DNA of 64,000 nucleotides from Gammaproteobacteria bacterium (lineage in GTDB: Bacteria; Pseudomonadota; Gammaproteobacteria; Pseudomonadales; Pseudohongiellaceae), in contig JAQWQD010000028.1 in assembly GCA_029244985.1 (NCBI GenBank), forward strand, positions 1-64,000, in the 5' to 3' direction. The notes under the pieces are model-generated. The model searched no databases and was not told the DNA's origin. It saw only the letters and a program-made list of their open reading frames with translations. This document shows positions 38,506 through 47,612 of this stretch, piece by piece. Numbering within the stretch: the stretch's first letter is position 1; every line of letters starts with the position of its first letter. The position numbers and the translations under genes were made by a program.

Positions 38506-40458
38506 GTGAGAATGTTCAATTTCATTTTTTTTGTTAGTGGCTTAATGTTTCAGCCATTAGTTTTAGCTCAACAAAACCCCTTGTCCGAGCTTTCCTATGT
38601 CGCGCCAGAAAATGAACCGATAGTCGTTGGTCAGGCTGGAGATAATCCTGCGGACATAGGTAGATATCTCTTAGCCCGAGGCGCGCGGTCTGCTCGTGTA
38701 TCCCCCGATGGAAACTCAATTGCATTTAGTTATTCGGTGACTGGGGCGCCGCAGCTTTGGACTCTGTCAACTAATAAGGGTCAGATGAAACAATTAACAT
38801 TTGGTAACGGTATTACCTTTTTCCGGTGGGCTCCAGATAGTACACGTCTTTTATATGGCGCTGATAACGACGGCAATGAACAAGAATCCTACGCGCTGAT
38901 AAACGTTGATGGCGGTGATGAAAAAATAGTACGGCCTCCTGTCTCTGGTGGATTTAGGTCGTTTGGAGATTTCTCTGCAGATGGGCGGACAATTTATTTT
39001 GCTTCTACCGAGAGAAACGGATTAGATTTTGATATTTATAAAGCCGATCTCGAATCTGGAGCAAGTGAATTATTGTTTGAAGGAACTTACGGGTATTACG
39101 CTCGCTCGCTTTCTCCTAACGGCAGATATTTGCTTGTTAGTGAAACTGTGGGTGAGGATGGAGACAATCTTTATCTTTTAAATACATCGTCTACTGAATT
39201 AACTACGATCTCTGCGCCAGAGTCTAGAGCAAATCATGCCGATGGTGGCTTCGCCTGGTTGCCAGATAGTTCAGGATTTTACTTAACCTCAAATCTTAAT
39301 CGGGAGTTTAGCGCAGTGGTTAAGTACGATTTAAGTAGTGCTCGATTTTCAACTATCGAATCGACTAGTCATGATGCGGCTAACATTGAGTTATGTGGCG
39401 AAACTAGTGGTTTTTTAGCCTGGACAGAGAACATTGACGGTTTCCACGAACTCAAAGTCCGGAATTTATCGACAGGCAGTAATGTTGAAACGCCGAGGCT
39501 TCCAGAAGGGACTTATAACATCAGTTGTTCGGCCAAATCATCCAAACTGGTAATTACTACCAATGGGTGGCGGACGCCTGGCGATATTCACACCTGGGAT
39601 ATTAATAACGGAGAATTTCAACAGAGTTTCGAATCAAACCTGGCAGGATTAGATCCTGAGCGACTGGTCCGCCCCGAAAGTATTCGGATTACTGCGCGAG
39701 ACGGAGTTGAGTTACAAGGCTTGCTGTATTTGCCAGATACTAGCTCCAGAACTGAAGCAGGAGCGCCTCCAGTAGTATTTGAGGTTCATGGTGGTCCCTC
39801 GAGGCAATCTGTCGCTAATTTTGATGCTGTTGTTCAGTATCATGTTGACCGGGGAGTGGCGGTATTCGAGCCCAATGTCAGAGGTTCTTCCGGTTTTGGA
39901 CGAACTTATGTCACTCTCGATGACCGCACGAATCGCCTGGACAGTGTAAGGGATTTAATCGATATGTTGCAGTTCTTTGAAAACGATGGAAGAGTGGATT
40001 CAGAAAGGGCAGCAGTATCTGGGCAATCTTATGGTGGCTATATGGTGAACGCTGTTCTTGCTGCTTACCCTGGATATTTTAAAGCTGGAGTTTCCCGTTA
40101 TGGTGTTGCAGATTGGGTCACGGCCTTGGAAATTGCATCACCTGCCCTAAAGGCTTCTGACCGCATAGAGTATGGAGACATCACTTTGCCTGAGTGGCGC
40201 AGTTTCTATGAAGTAAATTCGCCTATCGCCCAGGCGGATCGAATCAATGTGCCGGTAATGTACTCCCATGGCGTAATGGATCCACGTATCGATATGGATG
40301 AAACAGAAACTATGGTTCGAGCATTGCGTGAAAACGACGTTGAAGCACCCTATATCCTGATACCGGATGAGGGCCACGGTTGGCGAAAAATGTCGAATCG
40401 CTTGTTTTACTACCGAAGGCAGGCAGAATTTCTCGAATCGCAGCTTGGTGTTGAATAG
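38506..40458 (+). CDS. Secreted S9-family prolyl oligopeptidase
   Basis: The 650-residue enzyme starts at GTG 38506 (GAAGG nine bases upstream) and has a signal peptide (FIFFVSGLMFQPLVLAQ). The N-terminal propeller has repeats such as RVSPDGNSIAFSYS and FFRWAPDSTRLLYG. The catalytic alpha/beta domain has the nucleophile S508 (SGQSYGGYM), D592 (SHGVMDPRID) and H624 (DEGHGW). It cleaves short peptides, probably in the periplasm. Its divergent partner is a TonB receptor. Confidence 0.92.
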   Translation: MRMFNFIFFVSGLMFQPLVLAQQNPLSELSYVAPENEPIVVGQAGDNPADIGRYLLARGARSARVSPDGNSIAFSYSVTGAPQLWTLSTNKGQMKQLTFGNGITFFRWAPDSTRLLYGADNDGNEQESYALINVDGGDEKIVRPPVSGGFRSFGDFSADGRTIYFASTERNGLDFDIYKADLESGASELLFEGTYGYYARSLSPNGRYLLVSETVGEDGDNLYLLNTSSTELTTISAPESRANHADGGFAWLPDSSGFYLTSNLNREFSAVVKYDLSSARFSTIESTSHDAANIELCGETSGFLAWTENIDGFHELKVRNLSTGSNVETPRLPEGTYNISCSAKSSKLVITTNGWRTPGDIHTWDINNGEFQQSFESNLAGLDPERLVRPESIRITARDGVELQGLLYLPDTSSRTEAGAPPVVFEVHGGPSRQSVANFDAVVQYHVDRGVAVFEPNVRGSSGFGRTYVTLDDRTNRLDSVRDLIDMLQFFENDGRVDSERAAVSGQSYGGYMVNAVLAAYPGYFKAGVSRYGVADWVTALEIASPALKASDRIEYGDITLPEWRSFYEVNSPIAQADRINVPVMYSHGVMDPRIDMDETETMVRALRENDVEAPYILIPDEGHGWRKMSNRLFYYRRQAEFLESQLGVE

Positions 40459-40613
40459 TATTTTTTCATATTTTGTTATCGAAAATTTAGACCATTACTC
40501 TAAAGTCCCTGCGAATTTTAGTGCAACACCTGTTAGATAAAAGTGGATTCTAGTTTAAAAACAAGACATTCATTAAGTTAAAAGGTCGTGTGGCTAGAGC
40601 AGCTTTCTATGTC

Positions 40614-41117
40614 TCAATCGGGAGAGGGCGCTGCGTTACCTTTTAGGGTATTCAACTCCACTGCTTCAAAGGCTTTGTTCTCTTTCATTACCACGTAGGA
40701 ATTAATAGTAACCTGGTAGCTACTAGCACTAACCAGCTGATCATTAATCTCTAAGTAACGATTCATGTCAGCACAAATTATGCGAATTAAAAAGTCTGAT
40801 TCACCGCTAACGGTATAACACTCCACGATTTCAGGAACTGAGGCGATTAGACTTTCAAATGTCTTGAATTCTTGCTGTGTATGATTTTTGAGGGAAACCG
40901 TGGCGATGCACATGATGTGTCGAGCGATGCGCGAGAGGTTTATTCGGGCGTGATAAGATTGGATGACTTGTTCTTTTTGGAGTCGACGCACCCGCTGTAA
41001 ACACGAGCTGGGAGATAAACATACTTTCTCTGCCAGGTCTTGATTAGTAATGCGACCATCTCGCTGCAATGTCTGCAATATCTTCAGGTCGATCTTGTCG
41101 ATTTTCAGCTCTGTCAT
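40614..41117 (-). CDS. Lrp/AsnC-family transcriptional regulator
   Basis: The 167-residue protein has the N-terminal helix-turn-helix of the family (DLKILQTLQRDGRITNQDLAEKVCLSPSSCLQRVRRLQ) and a RAM ligand-binding domain (VPEIVECYTVSGESDFLIRI). It is transcribed divergently from astC with 173 bases between them. It is the likely arginine- or ornithine-responsive regulator of the ast operon, possibly also autoregulated through the dyads next to its start. E. coli uses ArgR and NtrC for ast, so this would be a different control. Confidence 0.9.
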   Translation of the reverse strand: MTELKIDKIDLKILQTLQRDGRITNQDLAEKVCLSPSSCLQRVRRLQKEQVIQSYHARINLSRIARHIMCIATVSLKNHTQQEFKTFESLIASVPEIVECYTVSGESDFLIRIICADMNRYLEINDQLVSASSYQVTINSYVVMKENKAFEAVELNTLKGNAAPSPD

Positions 41118-41150
41118 TGGGGCAAGTTCTTTAAAATAGTCCGGATTATT

Positions 41151-41189
41151 GCCAAACCTAGATTTGGCCGAATTATATTCGGATAATTC
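41151..41189. promoter_or_regulatory. Candidate Lrp/AsnC operators in the ast control region
   Basis: Two perfect dyads sit side by side: GCCAAA-N6-TTTGGC (41151-41168) and GAATTAT-N6-ATAATTC (41170-41189). Their centres are exactly 20 bases apart. The position is 34-72 bases upstream of the regulator start and 100-140 upstream of astC. Assignment to the adjacent regulator is inference. Confidence 0.5.
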
Positions 41190-41290
41190 TGCAAATAAAA
41201 CAGCTTATTTATCAGTTAGAAAAAGATAGATAAGTCCTTTGGTTACGTTCTTGGTACTCTATTGCTAAATATTATTCGCTGGAGGTTAAA

Positions 41291-42499
41291 GTGTCTGACA
41301 ATGCCATTGAAACTGGATTTCAAACAGATCCAAGAGCTGCCCTGTGGCCCAACTATAGTCCTCCTGGTGAGCTAGTTTTTAGGCGCGGTAGTGGCAGTGA
41401 GTTGTTTACGGAGGAAGGCTTGGCTTATCTCGACTTTCTCTCAGGTATCGCGGTAACGAGTTTTGGTCATTCCCACCCGCATTTAGTGTCTGCGCTTACG
41501 AATCAAGCGAACGATCTTTGGCATCTGTCAAATGTGTTTCGCATACCCGCCGCAGAGGAATTGGCGCGACGTTTGGTTGCGGTTAGCTTTGCAGATAGTC
41601 TCTTCTTAGCTAACTCGGGCACCGAAGCAGTTGAAGCGGGTATAAAAGCAATTCGGGGTTATCAAGCATCAAAAGGACATCCCCAGCGAACGCGGATAAT
41701 AGGGTTTAGCGAGAGCTTTCATGGTCGGTCATTGGCTGCGCTAGCCGCCGCTGGCAACCAGGCACATATGAAAAATTTTATTCCGGGTGACTATGGCTTT
41801 GATCATGTGCCTTGGGAAGATCTTGCCGCACTAGACAGTGCAATTGATGCTGAAACAGCTGGCATAATACTGGAGCCCATTCAGGGTGAGGGCGGCATAC
41901 GGCCAATCAACAAAGAGTTTCTGGAATCAGTACGGAAACTCTGTGATGAGCATGGCTTGTTACTTATGTTTGATGAAGTTCAGTGTGGAGTTGGTCGTTC
42001 AGGGCATTTATTTGCTCATGAAAATTTCGGCGTATTTCCAGATGTAATGGCACTTGCTAAAGGTTTGGGAGGAGGTTTCCCAATTGGTGTTTGTCTTACC
42101 ACCAAGGCTGTCGCAGAGCCAATGGTTGTTGGCACTCATGGCAGCACCTTTGGGGGGAACTCGTTAGCAGCAGCCGTGGGGAATGCGGTTCTAGATTTAG
42201 TACTTGAAAACGGTTTGCTGGATGACGTTAAAACAAAGAGTCAGTTCTTTGTTCAGGCATTGGAGCAGCTAATCAATAAGCACCCTAACAAGATTGAATC
42301 AGTTCATGGTTTAGGTTTTATGCTTGGCGTCAAATGCGTCGTTCCCAGTGCTGAATTATTAGTGGCATTGCGCGACAAGCAATTACTCGTTGGTAAATCT
42401 GGATCAAACATGATCAGACTTTTGCCGCCGTTGAATGTTTCTCGAGAACACCTTGAAAAAGCGATTTCTATCATGGATGAAACTCTAGGAGAAATGTAG
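41291..42499 (+). CDS. astC: Succinylornithine / acetylornithine aminotransferase
   Basis: The 402-residue PLP enzyme of the ArgD/AstC family has LDFLSGIAVTSFGHSHP, SFHGRSLAALAAAGN, LMFDEVQCGVGRSG and the PLP lysine K257 (ALAKGLGGGFPIG). It starts at GTG, with GGAGG five bases upstream. In the AST pathway it converts succinylornithine to succinylglutamate semialdehyde. As first gene of the astA/D/B cluster it is best called AstC, although it could also serve ArgD in biosynthesis. Confidence 0.92.
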   Translation: MSDNAIETGFQTDPRAALWPNYSPPGELVFRRGSGSELFTEEGLAYLDFLSGIAVTSFGHSHPHLVSALTNQANDLWHLSNVFRIPAAEELARRLVAVSFADSLFLANSGTEAVEAGIKAIRGYQASKGHPQRTRIIGFSESFHGRSLAALAAAGNQAHMKNFIPGDYGFDHVPWEDLAALDSAIDAETAGIILEPIQGEGGIRPINKEFLESVRKLCDEHGLLLMFDEVQCGVGRSGHLFAHENFGVFPDVMALAKGLGGGFPIGVCLTTKAVAEPMVVGTHGSTFGGNSLAAAVGNAVLDLVLENGLLDDVKTKSQFFVQALEQLINKHPNKIESVHGLGFMLGVKCVVPSAELLVALRDKQLLVGKSGSNMIRLLPPLNVSREHLEKAISIMDETLGEM

Positions 42500-42504
42500 A
42501 GAAA

Positions 42505-43767
42505 ATGAATTTCAGCGAAGGATGTAGTTGGATCGATTCTCGACAAGAAGATTTGTTGAGTAACCTAATGCAGTTGTCTGAAATTAATTCAGGTACTGGT
42601 AATTTGAGTGGTATCAATAAAGTCAGCCAATTCTTCAATACCTATTTTTCTGATACAGCAGATACATTCTCTACAATAAATTCTAACCCTAGAGAGCATG
42701 TAGACATTTCAGGAGAATTAGTCCGAGAAGAATTTGGAAATATTTTGACGTTCCAGAAAAGAGTTGAAGCGCCATTGCAGGTTTTGTTAGTTGGCCATAT
42801 GGATACAGTATTTCCTGAATCACATAGTTTTCAGTCACCAAGTCGAATTGATGAGCAAACGTTGTTAGGGCCTGGTGTGGCAGACATGAAAGGCGGAATA
42901 TTGGTAATGATGACAGCATTGCAAGCCTTTGAATCCTCAAATCATTCATCCCAGCTAGGTTGGCAAGTAATGCTAAATGCCGATGAAGAAACCGGCTCTC
43001 ATGGCTCAATGGAATGCTTGGTGCAAGCGGCTAAGAATGCCGATGCTGGACTAATCTATGAGCCAGCCTTGTCTGATGGAACCATGTCAAGGGCACGGAA
43101 GGGGTCAGGCAACTACACGGTAGTAGCAAAAGGACAAGCGGCTCACGCCGGAAGAGAGTTTGCTAAAGGTCGCAATGCTATTTCCGCGCTTTGTAATCTG
43201 GCAATGAATTTAGAACAGCTTACTGACTTGAAAAATGGTATTACCTTGAATATTGCAAAAGTATCGGGTGGCACTGCGCTAAATGTTGTTCCCGAAAATG
43301 CAGTGTTGCAATTTAATGTGCGCTGCGAATCTTCTGAGCAACAGCAAGGTCTAGAAGAATCGTTAGCAGCAATAATTGAAAAAGCTTCACTGGAACATGC
43401 TACGGAGCTGAAACTGACGGGAGGTTTCTCTCGTCCGCCAAAGATAATTTCTCGCACTAATCAGTTGTTAATGGATTGGCTATCTGAAGGCGGAAAACAA
43501 TTAGAAATAGATGTAAGGTTTAAAGATACTGGCGGTTGTTGTGATGGCAACAATCTCGCGGCAGCGGGATTGCCAAATATTGATACGTTAGGAGTTTGTG
43601 GAGGGCGTATACACACTGCAGATGAGTTTATGTTGATCAACAGTCTAGCCGAGCGCGCGAAATTGAGCTTGAACTTGTTGCATAAAATATCTGAACAAGG
43701 TGAGCAGCTAAAAAAACTAAATGAACAAGAGTCGACTTCGACTAGATTGATCAGCGAGAAGAGCTGA
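42505..43767 (+). CDS. M20-family metallohydrolase inside the ast operon (AstE substitute?)
   Basis: The 420-residue protein has the full M20 metal set: LLVGHMDTVF (H98, D100), GPGVADMKGG (D127), NADEETGS (E161/E162), IYEPAL and a late GRIHTADE histidine. It also has the lid/dimerisation domain (GQAAHAGREFAKGRNA). The closest named groups are glutamate carboxypeptidase and ArgE/DapE deacylases. It has no signal peptide and starts 5 bases after astC. Because astE is missing from the operon, it may remove succinate from succinylglutamate (inference). Confidence 0.88.
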   Translation: MNFSEGCSWIDSRQEDLLSNLMQLSEINSGTGNLSGINKVSQFFNTYFSDTADTFSTINSNPREHVDISGELVREEFGNILTFQKRVEAPLQVLLVGHMDTVFPESHSFQSPSRIDEQTLLGPGVADMKGGILVMMTALQAFESSNHSSQLGWQVMLNADEETGSHGSMECLVQAAKNADAGLIYEPALSDGTMSRARKGSGNYTVVAKGQAAHAGREFAKGRNAISALCNLAMNLEQLTDLKNGITLNIAKVSGGTALNVVPENAVLQFNVRCESSEQQQGLEESLAAIIEKASLEHATELKLTGGFSRPPKIISRTNQLLMDWLSEGGKQLEIDVRFKDTGGCCDGNNLAAAGLPNIDTLGVCGGRIHTADEFMLINSLAERAKLSLNLLHKISEQGEQLKKLNEQESTSTRLISEKS

Positions 43768-43769
43768 GG

Positions 43770-44795
43770 ATGTTAATTCGTACCGCACGCCCCGATGATC
43801 TGCCGAGCTTATTGAAGTTATCTGCAAAGTTGCCAGGTGGTATGACGTCCATGCCTTTTGATAAAAAGACCTGGGAAAAAAAGCTGGCTCTTGTTGTTGA
43901 GAGTCTAAGGGGTTTGGAGCGTAAAGACTCAGAGTCAGTCTATCTTTTAGTGCTTGAAGACCCAGAAACTGGAAATATTGTAGGTACCGCAGGCATCGTA
44001 GCAGGTGTTGGTCTTACGCGACCATTTTATAACTATAAACTTAGTAAAGAATCAAAGTATTCAGAATCATTGGATATTCGAGTTAATAGTAATTTGCTCA
44101 ACCTTGTAAACAACTTTACTGGCGAAACAGAACTTATTTCGCTTTTCTTAATGCCGGAGTATCGAAAGAATAATATTGGACAGTTTTTATCACGGTGTCG
44201 CTATTTGTTTATGAGCGACTTTCCAGATCGTTTCAGTGATATTGTTTTTGCTGAAATCAGAGGCTGGCTGAATGAAAATGAAAAGTCACCTTTTTGGCAA
44301 AATCTAGGAGAAAAATTTTTTAATCTTCCCTTTGCCCGCGCTGATTTCATAAGCGCGGTTAATGGGTCTCAATTTATTTCAGATTTAATGCCTAGATTTC
44401 CAGTTTATCTAGAGCTACTGGATCAAGAAGCTGTCGATGTGGTTGGAAAATCTCATAAAGACTCTATTGCGGCGAGGAAGCTGCTAGAACATGAAGGGTT
44501 TAGCTACCAAGGAACTGTTGACATATTTGATGCGGGACCGGTCATGGAGTGTGAACGCGCAAATATAGCATCAATCAAAAATGCTAGAACGGCTTCCATT
44601 AGTAGCTTGATCTCGCAGCAGAGTGATAATGAAGCAACGTTGTGCATCGTTAGCAATCGCAAATTAACGGACTACCGTTTGATTTTGGCTAAGGTGAGTC
44701 ACAGTAACGGAGAAGAAGTTTCTATTCTGGAAAAAGATGCATCGGTATTGGGAGTCAGTGTAGGTGCTCAAATACAAATCTTGGAATTACGGTGA
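43770..44795 (+). CDS. astA: Arginine N-succinyltransferase
   Basis: The 341-residue protein starts MLIRTARPDDLPSLLKLSAK and contains LPGGMTSMPFDKKTWEKKL, ETELISLFLMPEYRKNNIGQFLSRCRY and the late DIFDAGPVMECERANIASI, which are AstA signatures. It transfers succinyl from succinyl-CoA to arginine, the first step of the pathway. It starts 2 bases after the M20 gene and ends 4 bases before astD. Confidence 0.96.
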   Translation: MLIRTARPDDLPSLLKLSAKLPGGMTSMPFDKKTWEKKLALVVESLRGLERKDSESVYLLVLEDPETGNIVGTAGIVAGVGLTRPFYNYKLSKESKYSESLDIRVNSNLLNLVNNFTGETELISLFLMPEYRKNNIGQFLSRCRYLFMSDFPDRFSDIVFAEIRGWLNENEKSPFWQNLGEKFFNLPFARADFISAVNGSQFISDLMPRFPVYLELLDQEAVDVVGKSHKDSIAARKLLEHEGFSYQGTVDIFDAGPVMECERANIASIKNARTASISSLISQQSDNEATLCIVSNRKLTDYRLILAKVSHSNGEEVSILEKDASVLGVSVGAQIQILELR

Positions 44796-44799
44796 AGTT

Positions 44800-46266
44800 A
44801 TGAGTCAGGTAACGCAAAAACACTATGTGGGTGGTGAATGGCTACCGGATAACGGCGAGGATTTTTCTTCAGAAAACCCTGCCACAGGCGAACTCCTTTG
44901 GAAAGGGAGTGCAGCCAGTAACAACTTTGTCGAGCGAGCAATACAAACAGCCAGGTCAGCTTTTGTCGAGTGGAAATTGCTCACCTTTGAACAAAGATCT
45001 TCCTATGTCTCTGCTTTTATCGGCCAAATAGAAAAGCGGTCAGAAGAATTAGCAACGGCAATACATAGAGAAACAGGCAAGCCATTCTGGGAAAGTAAGA
45101 CGGAAATTGCCACTATGATTGGCAAAGCTGCTATTTCGGTCAAGGCTTATCATGACCGAACGGGAAGTTTTGGCAAAGAGAACAACAATATTTCTGTTCA
45201 GTTAGAACATCGAGCAATTGGTGTGTTCACTGTCTTAGGCCCATACAACTTTCCAGGGCATCTTCCTAATGGGCATATTATTCCAGCGCTATTGGCAGGT
45301 AACACTGTGGTCTTTAAGCCCTCGGAGTTAACACCATTGGTTGGTGAATTGATGGTTCAATGTTGGGCTGAAACAGGCATTCCTTCAGGGGTTCTAAATC
45401 TGGTTCAAGGTGGTGGGGAGACAGGAGAAGCATTAATTAATGCTGAGGGTGTTGATGGAGTATTGTTCACCGGCAGCTCGAAAACGGGTCATGCTATTCA
45501 TCGGGCTTTGGCCGGTCAGCCTCATAAGATGTTGGCCCTGGAGATGGGTGGAAACAATCCACTGGTTGTAGACGAAGTAAGGGATAGCAGGGCGGCCGTC
45601 TATATGATTCTTCAATCAGCTTTTATTTCGGCGGGTCAGCGCTGTACTTGTGCTCGTCGATTAATATTAGTGCGTAACTCAGGAAATGAAGAACTAGTAA
45701 AGACTTTAGCGGAAGCTACAAAGAAAATTCGGGTTGGTACAGGGGACGATTGTTTCATGGGTCCAGTAATATCGAATGTAGCAGCCGATAATATCTTGAA
45801 ATTCGAAACCACGCTTACTGAAAATGGTGCTATTCCTATTGTTGCATTGCATAGACCTGACAAAAACTTCCCCTTTCTTCGGCCGGGCTTAATAGATATT
45901 ACTACAGCAAAGGATTTGCCGGATGAAGAATGTTTTGGACCGTTGTTGCAAGTTGAATGGGCAGAAAGCCTCGATTCAGCTATCGAAAAATCCAATAACA
46001 CTTGTTATGGGCTTTCTGCAGGGCTTTTAAGTGATAATCAAGAATCATGGAAAACTTTCTTTAGCCTAATTAGAGCAGGTATTGTTAATTTCAACCGCCC
46101 AATTACGGGAGCCAGTGGCGCTGCGCCGTTTGGTGGCGTCGGTGCGAGTGGAAACTATCGACCAGGTGCCTATTATGCCGCCGACTACAGCGCATACCCC
46201 ATCGCCAGTATGCTCAGTCAATCTGTCGAATTACCTGAGTCGCTTGCTCCTGGCATTTCTTTATGA
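44800..46266 (+). CDS. astD: Succinylglutamate-semialdehyde dehydrogenase
   Basis: The 488-residue aldehyde dehydrogenase has HYVGGEWLPDNGEDFSSENPATGE, LGPYNFPGHLPNGHI, LEMGGNNPLVV and the catalytic C282 (SAGQRCTCARRL). The ORF track starts at a TTG inside astA (44764). The ATG at 44800 has GGTGA four bases upstream and matches the family length, so it is used. It oxidises the semialdehyde to succinylglutamate with NAD. Confidence 0.96.
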   Translation: MSQVTQKHYVGGEWLPDNGEDFSSENPATGELLWKGSAASNNFVERAIQTARSAFVEWKLLTFEQRSSYVSAFIGQIEKRSEELATAIHRETGKPFWESKTEIATMIGKAAISVKAYHDRTGSFGKENNNISVQLEHRAIGVFTVLGPYNFPGHLPNGHIIPALLAGNTVVFKPSELTPLVGELMVQCWAETGIPSGVLNLVQGGGETGEALINAEGVDGVLFTGSSKTGHAIHRALAGQPHKMLALEMGGNNPLVVDEVRDSRAAVYMILQSAFISAGQRCTCARRLILVRNSGNEELVKTLAEATKKIRVGTGDDCFMGPVISNVAADNILKFETTLTENGAIPIVALHRPDKNFPFLRPGLIDITTAKDLPDEECFGPLLQVEWAESLDSAIEKSNNTCYGLSAGLLSDNQESWKTFFSLIRAGIVNFNRPITGASGAAPFGGVGASGNYRPGAYYAADYSAYPIASMLSQSVELPESLAPGISL

Positions 46267-47612
46267 GCGACGCTACAAGTTGCGAAGTTAACTTTGATGG
46301 TATCGTTGGCTTGAGTCACAATTATTCCGGTTTGTCCTATGGGAATGTGGCGTCATCGGCTCATGGCGGCTTAATTTCGTCGCCTCGGGCGGCTGCTTTG
46401 CAAGGTCTCGAGAAGATGATGGAATTGCATCGACTTGGCCTTAAACAGGCAGTGTTGCCGCCTCAAGAAAGGCCCCATATTCCAACTTTAAGAAGCTTGG
46501 GTTTTTCTGCTGAAGATGATATTGGGCTAATAGCTAAGGTTGCTAAAACTGCTCCAGAGATCCTTGCCTCCGTTTGTTCAGCCTCTTCAATGTGGGTGGC
46601 GAATGCAGCCACTGTTAGTCCTTCTTTTGATACTAGCGATGGGAAAACTCATATTACTCCCGCTAACTTAACTAGCATGTTCCATCGCTCTATCGAGATT
46701 GACACGACTTCCCGAGTTCTGAGATCTATATTCAGTGATCAAAGCTATGTTCATCACAAAGCATTGCCTTCAGGGCCACTCTTTGCCGATGAAGGTGCTG
46801 CCAATCATACTCGATTCTGTAATAACTATGGCGACGAAGGCGCAGAACTCTTCGTTTATGGAAGCAGTAGGAAATACAACTCTAGGAAACCATTAAAATT
46901 TCCGGCCAGACAAACGTTGGATTCTTGTGAGGCAATAGCGCGAAGCCACTGTCTACTGGAGAATAAAACGGTTTATGCGCAGCAGAATCCAGCAGCGATT
47001 GATGCAGGCGTATTTCATAATGATGTTATTGCAGTTGGAAATCAAAGCTTACTATTTTTTCATGAGGAAGCTTTTTTGGATAAAAGTAAACTTAAAGAAG
47101 ACCTGAATTCTGCTTTTTTCGGTAAAGAATTGTCTTACATCGAAGTTCCAAGTAGCAAGGTTAGTCTGGAAAATGCAGTTTCTTCTTATTTATTTAACTC
47201 ACAATTAGTAAGTATTCCAGGTTCTCAAGGAACTTCTATTGTTGTGCCAGCAGAGTGTAAAGAGGTAGAGCCAGTTTATAATTATCTAACTGAGCTGGAA
47301 TCAGCGCATGAGGAAATCGATAGAGTGATCTATTTTGATTTGCGTCAAAGTATGAATAATGGTGGAGGACCCGCTTGTTTGCGCTTGCGCGTGGTAATGA
47401 GTGAAGAACAAATTACGAATTGCAAAGCACGGGTCTTTCTGTCCGATGCGCTCTATCGTGATCTAAAAAAATGGATTGAAGCTAATTATCGTACGCGGTT
47501 GGCTCCGGAAGACTTGGCCGATCCTGCGCTGCTTAATGAATGTAGACAAGCTCTGGATCAGCTTACTACGATTCTGAAGTTAGGTCCGGTTTATGATTTT
47601 CAACTCAATTAA
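46263..47612 (+). CDS. astB: N-succinylarginine dihydrolase
   Basis: The 449-residue amidinotransferase-fold enzyme has EVNFDGIVGLSHNYSGLSYGN at the N-terminus, FHNDVIAVGN and the nucleophile C372 (NGGGPACLRLRV). It releases two ammonia and CO2 from succinylarginine to give succinylornithine. It overlaps astD by 4 bases (ATGA) and is the last ast gene. Its 3' end overlaps the convergent phosphatase stop by 4 bases. Confidence 0.97.
   Translation: MSDATSCEVNFDGIVGLSHNYSGLSYGNVASSAHGGLISSPRAAALQGLEKMMELHRLGLKQAVLPPQERPHIPTLRSLGFSAEDDIGLIAKVAKTAPEILASVCSASSMWVANAATVSPSFDTSDGKTHITPANLTSMFHRSIEIDTTSRVLRSIFSDQSYVHHKALPSGPLFADEGAANHTRFCNNYGDEGAELFVYGSSRKYNSRKPLKFPARQTLDSCEAIARSHCLLENKTVYAQQNPAAIDAGVFHNDVIAVGNQSLLFFHEEAFLDKSKLKEDLNSAFFGKELSYIEVPSSKVSLENAVSSYLFNSQLVSIPGSQGTSIVVPAECKEVEPVYNYLTELESAHEEIDRVIYFDLRQSMNNGGGPACLRLRVVMSEEQITNCKARVFLSDALYRDLKKWIEANYRTRLAPEDLADPALLNECRQALDQLTTILKLGPVYDFQLN

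Noticed and set aside
40459-40613. Terminator between the convergent S9 peptidase and Lrp-type genes
   Set aside because: The region is AT-rich but I could not find a stem followed by a T-run in either direction.
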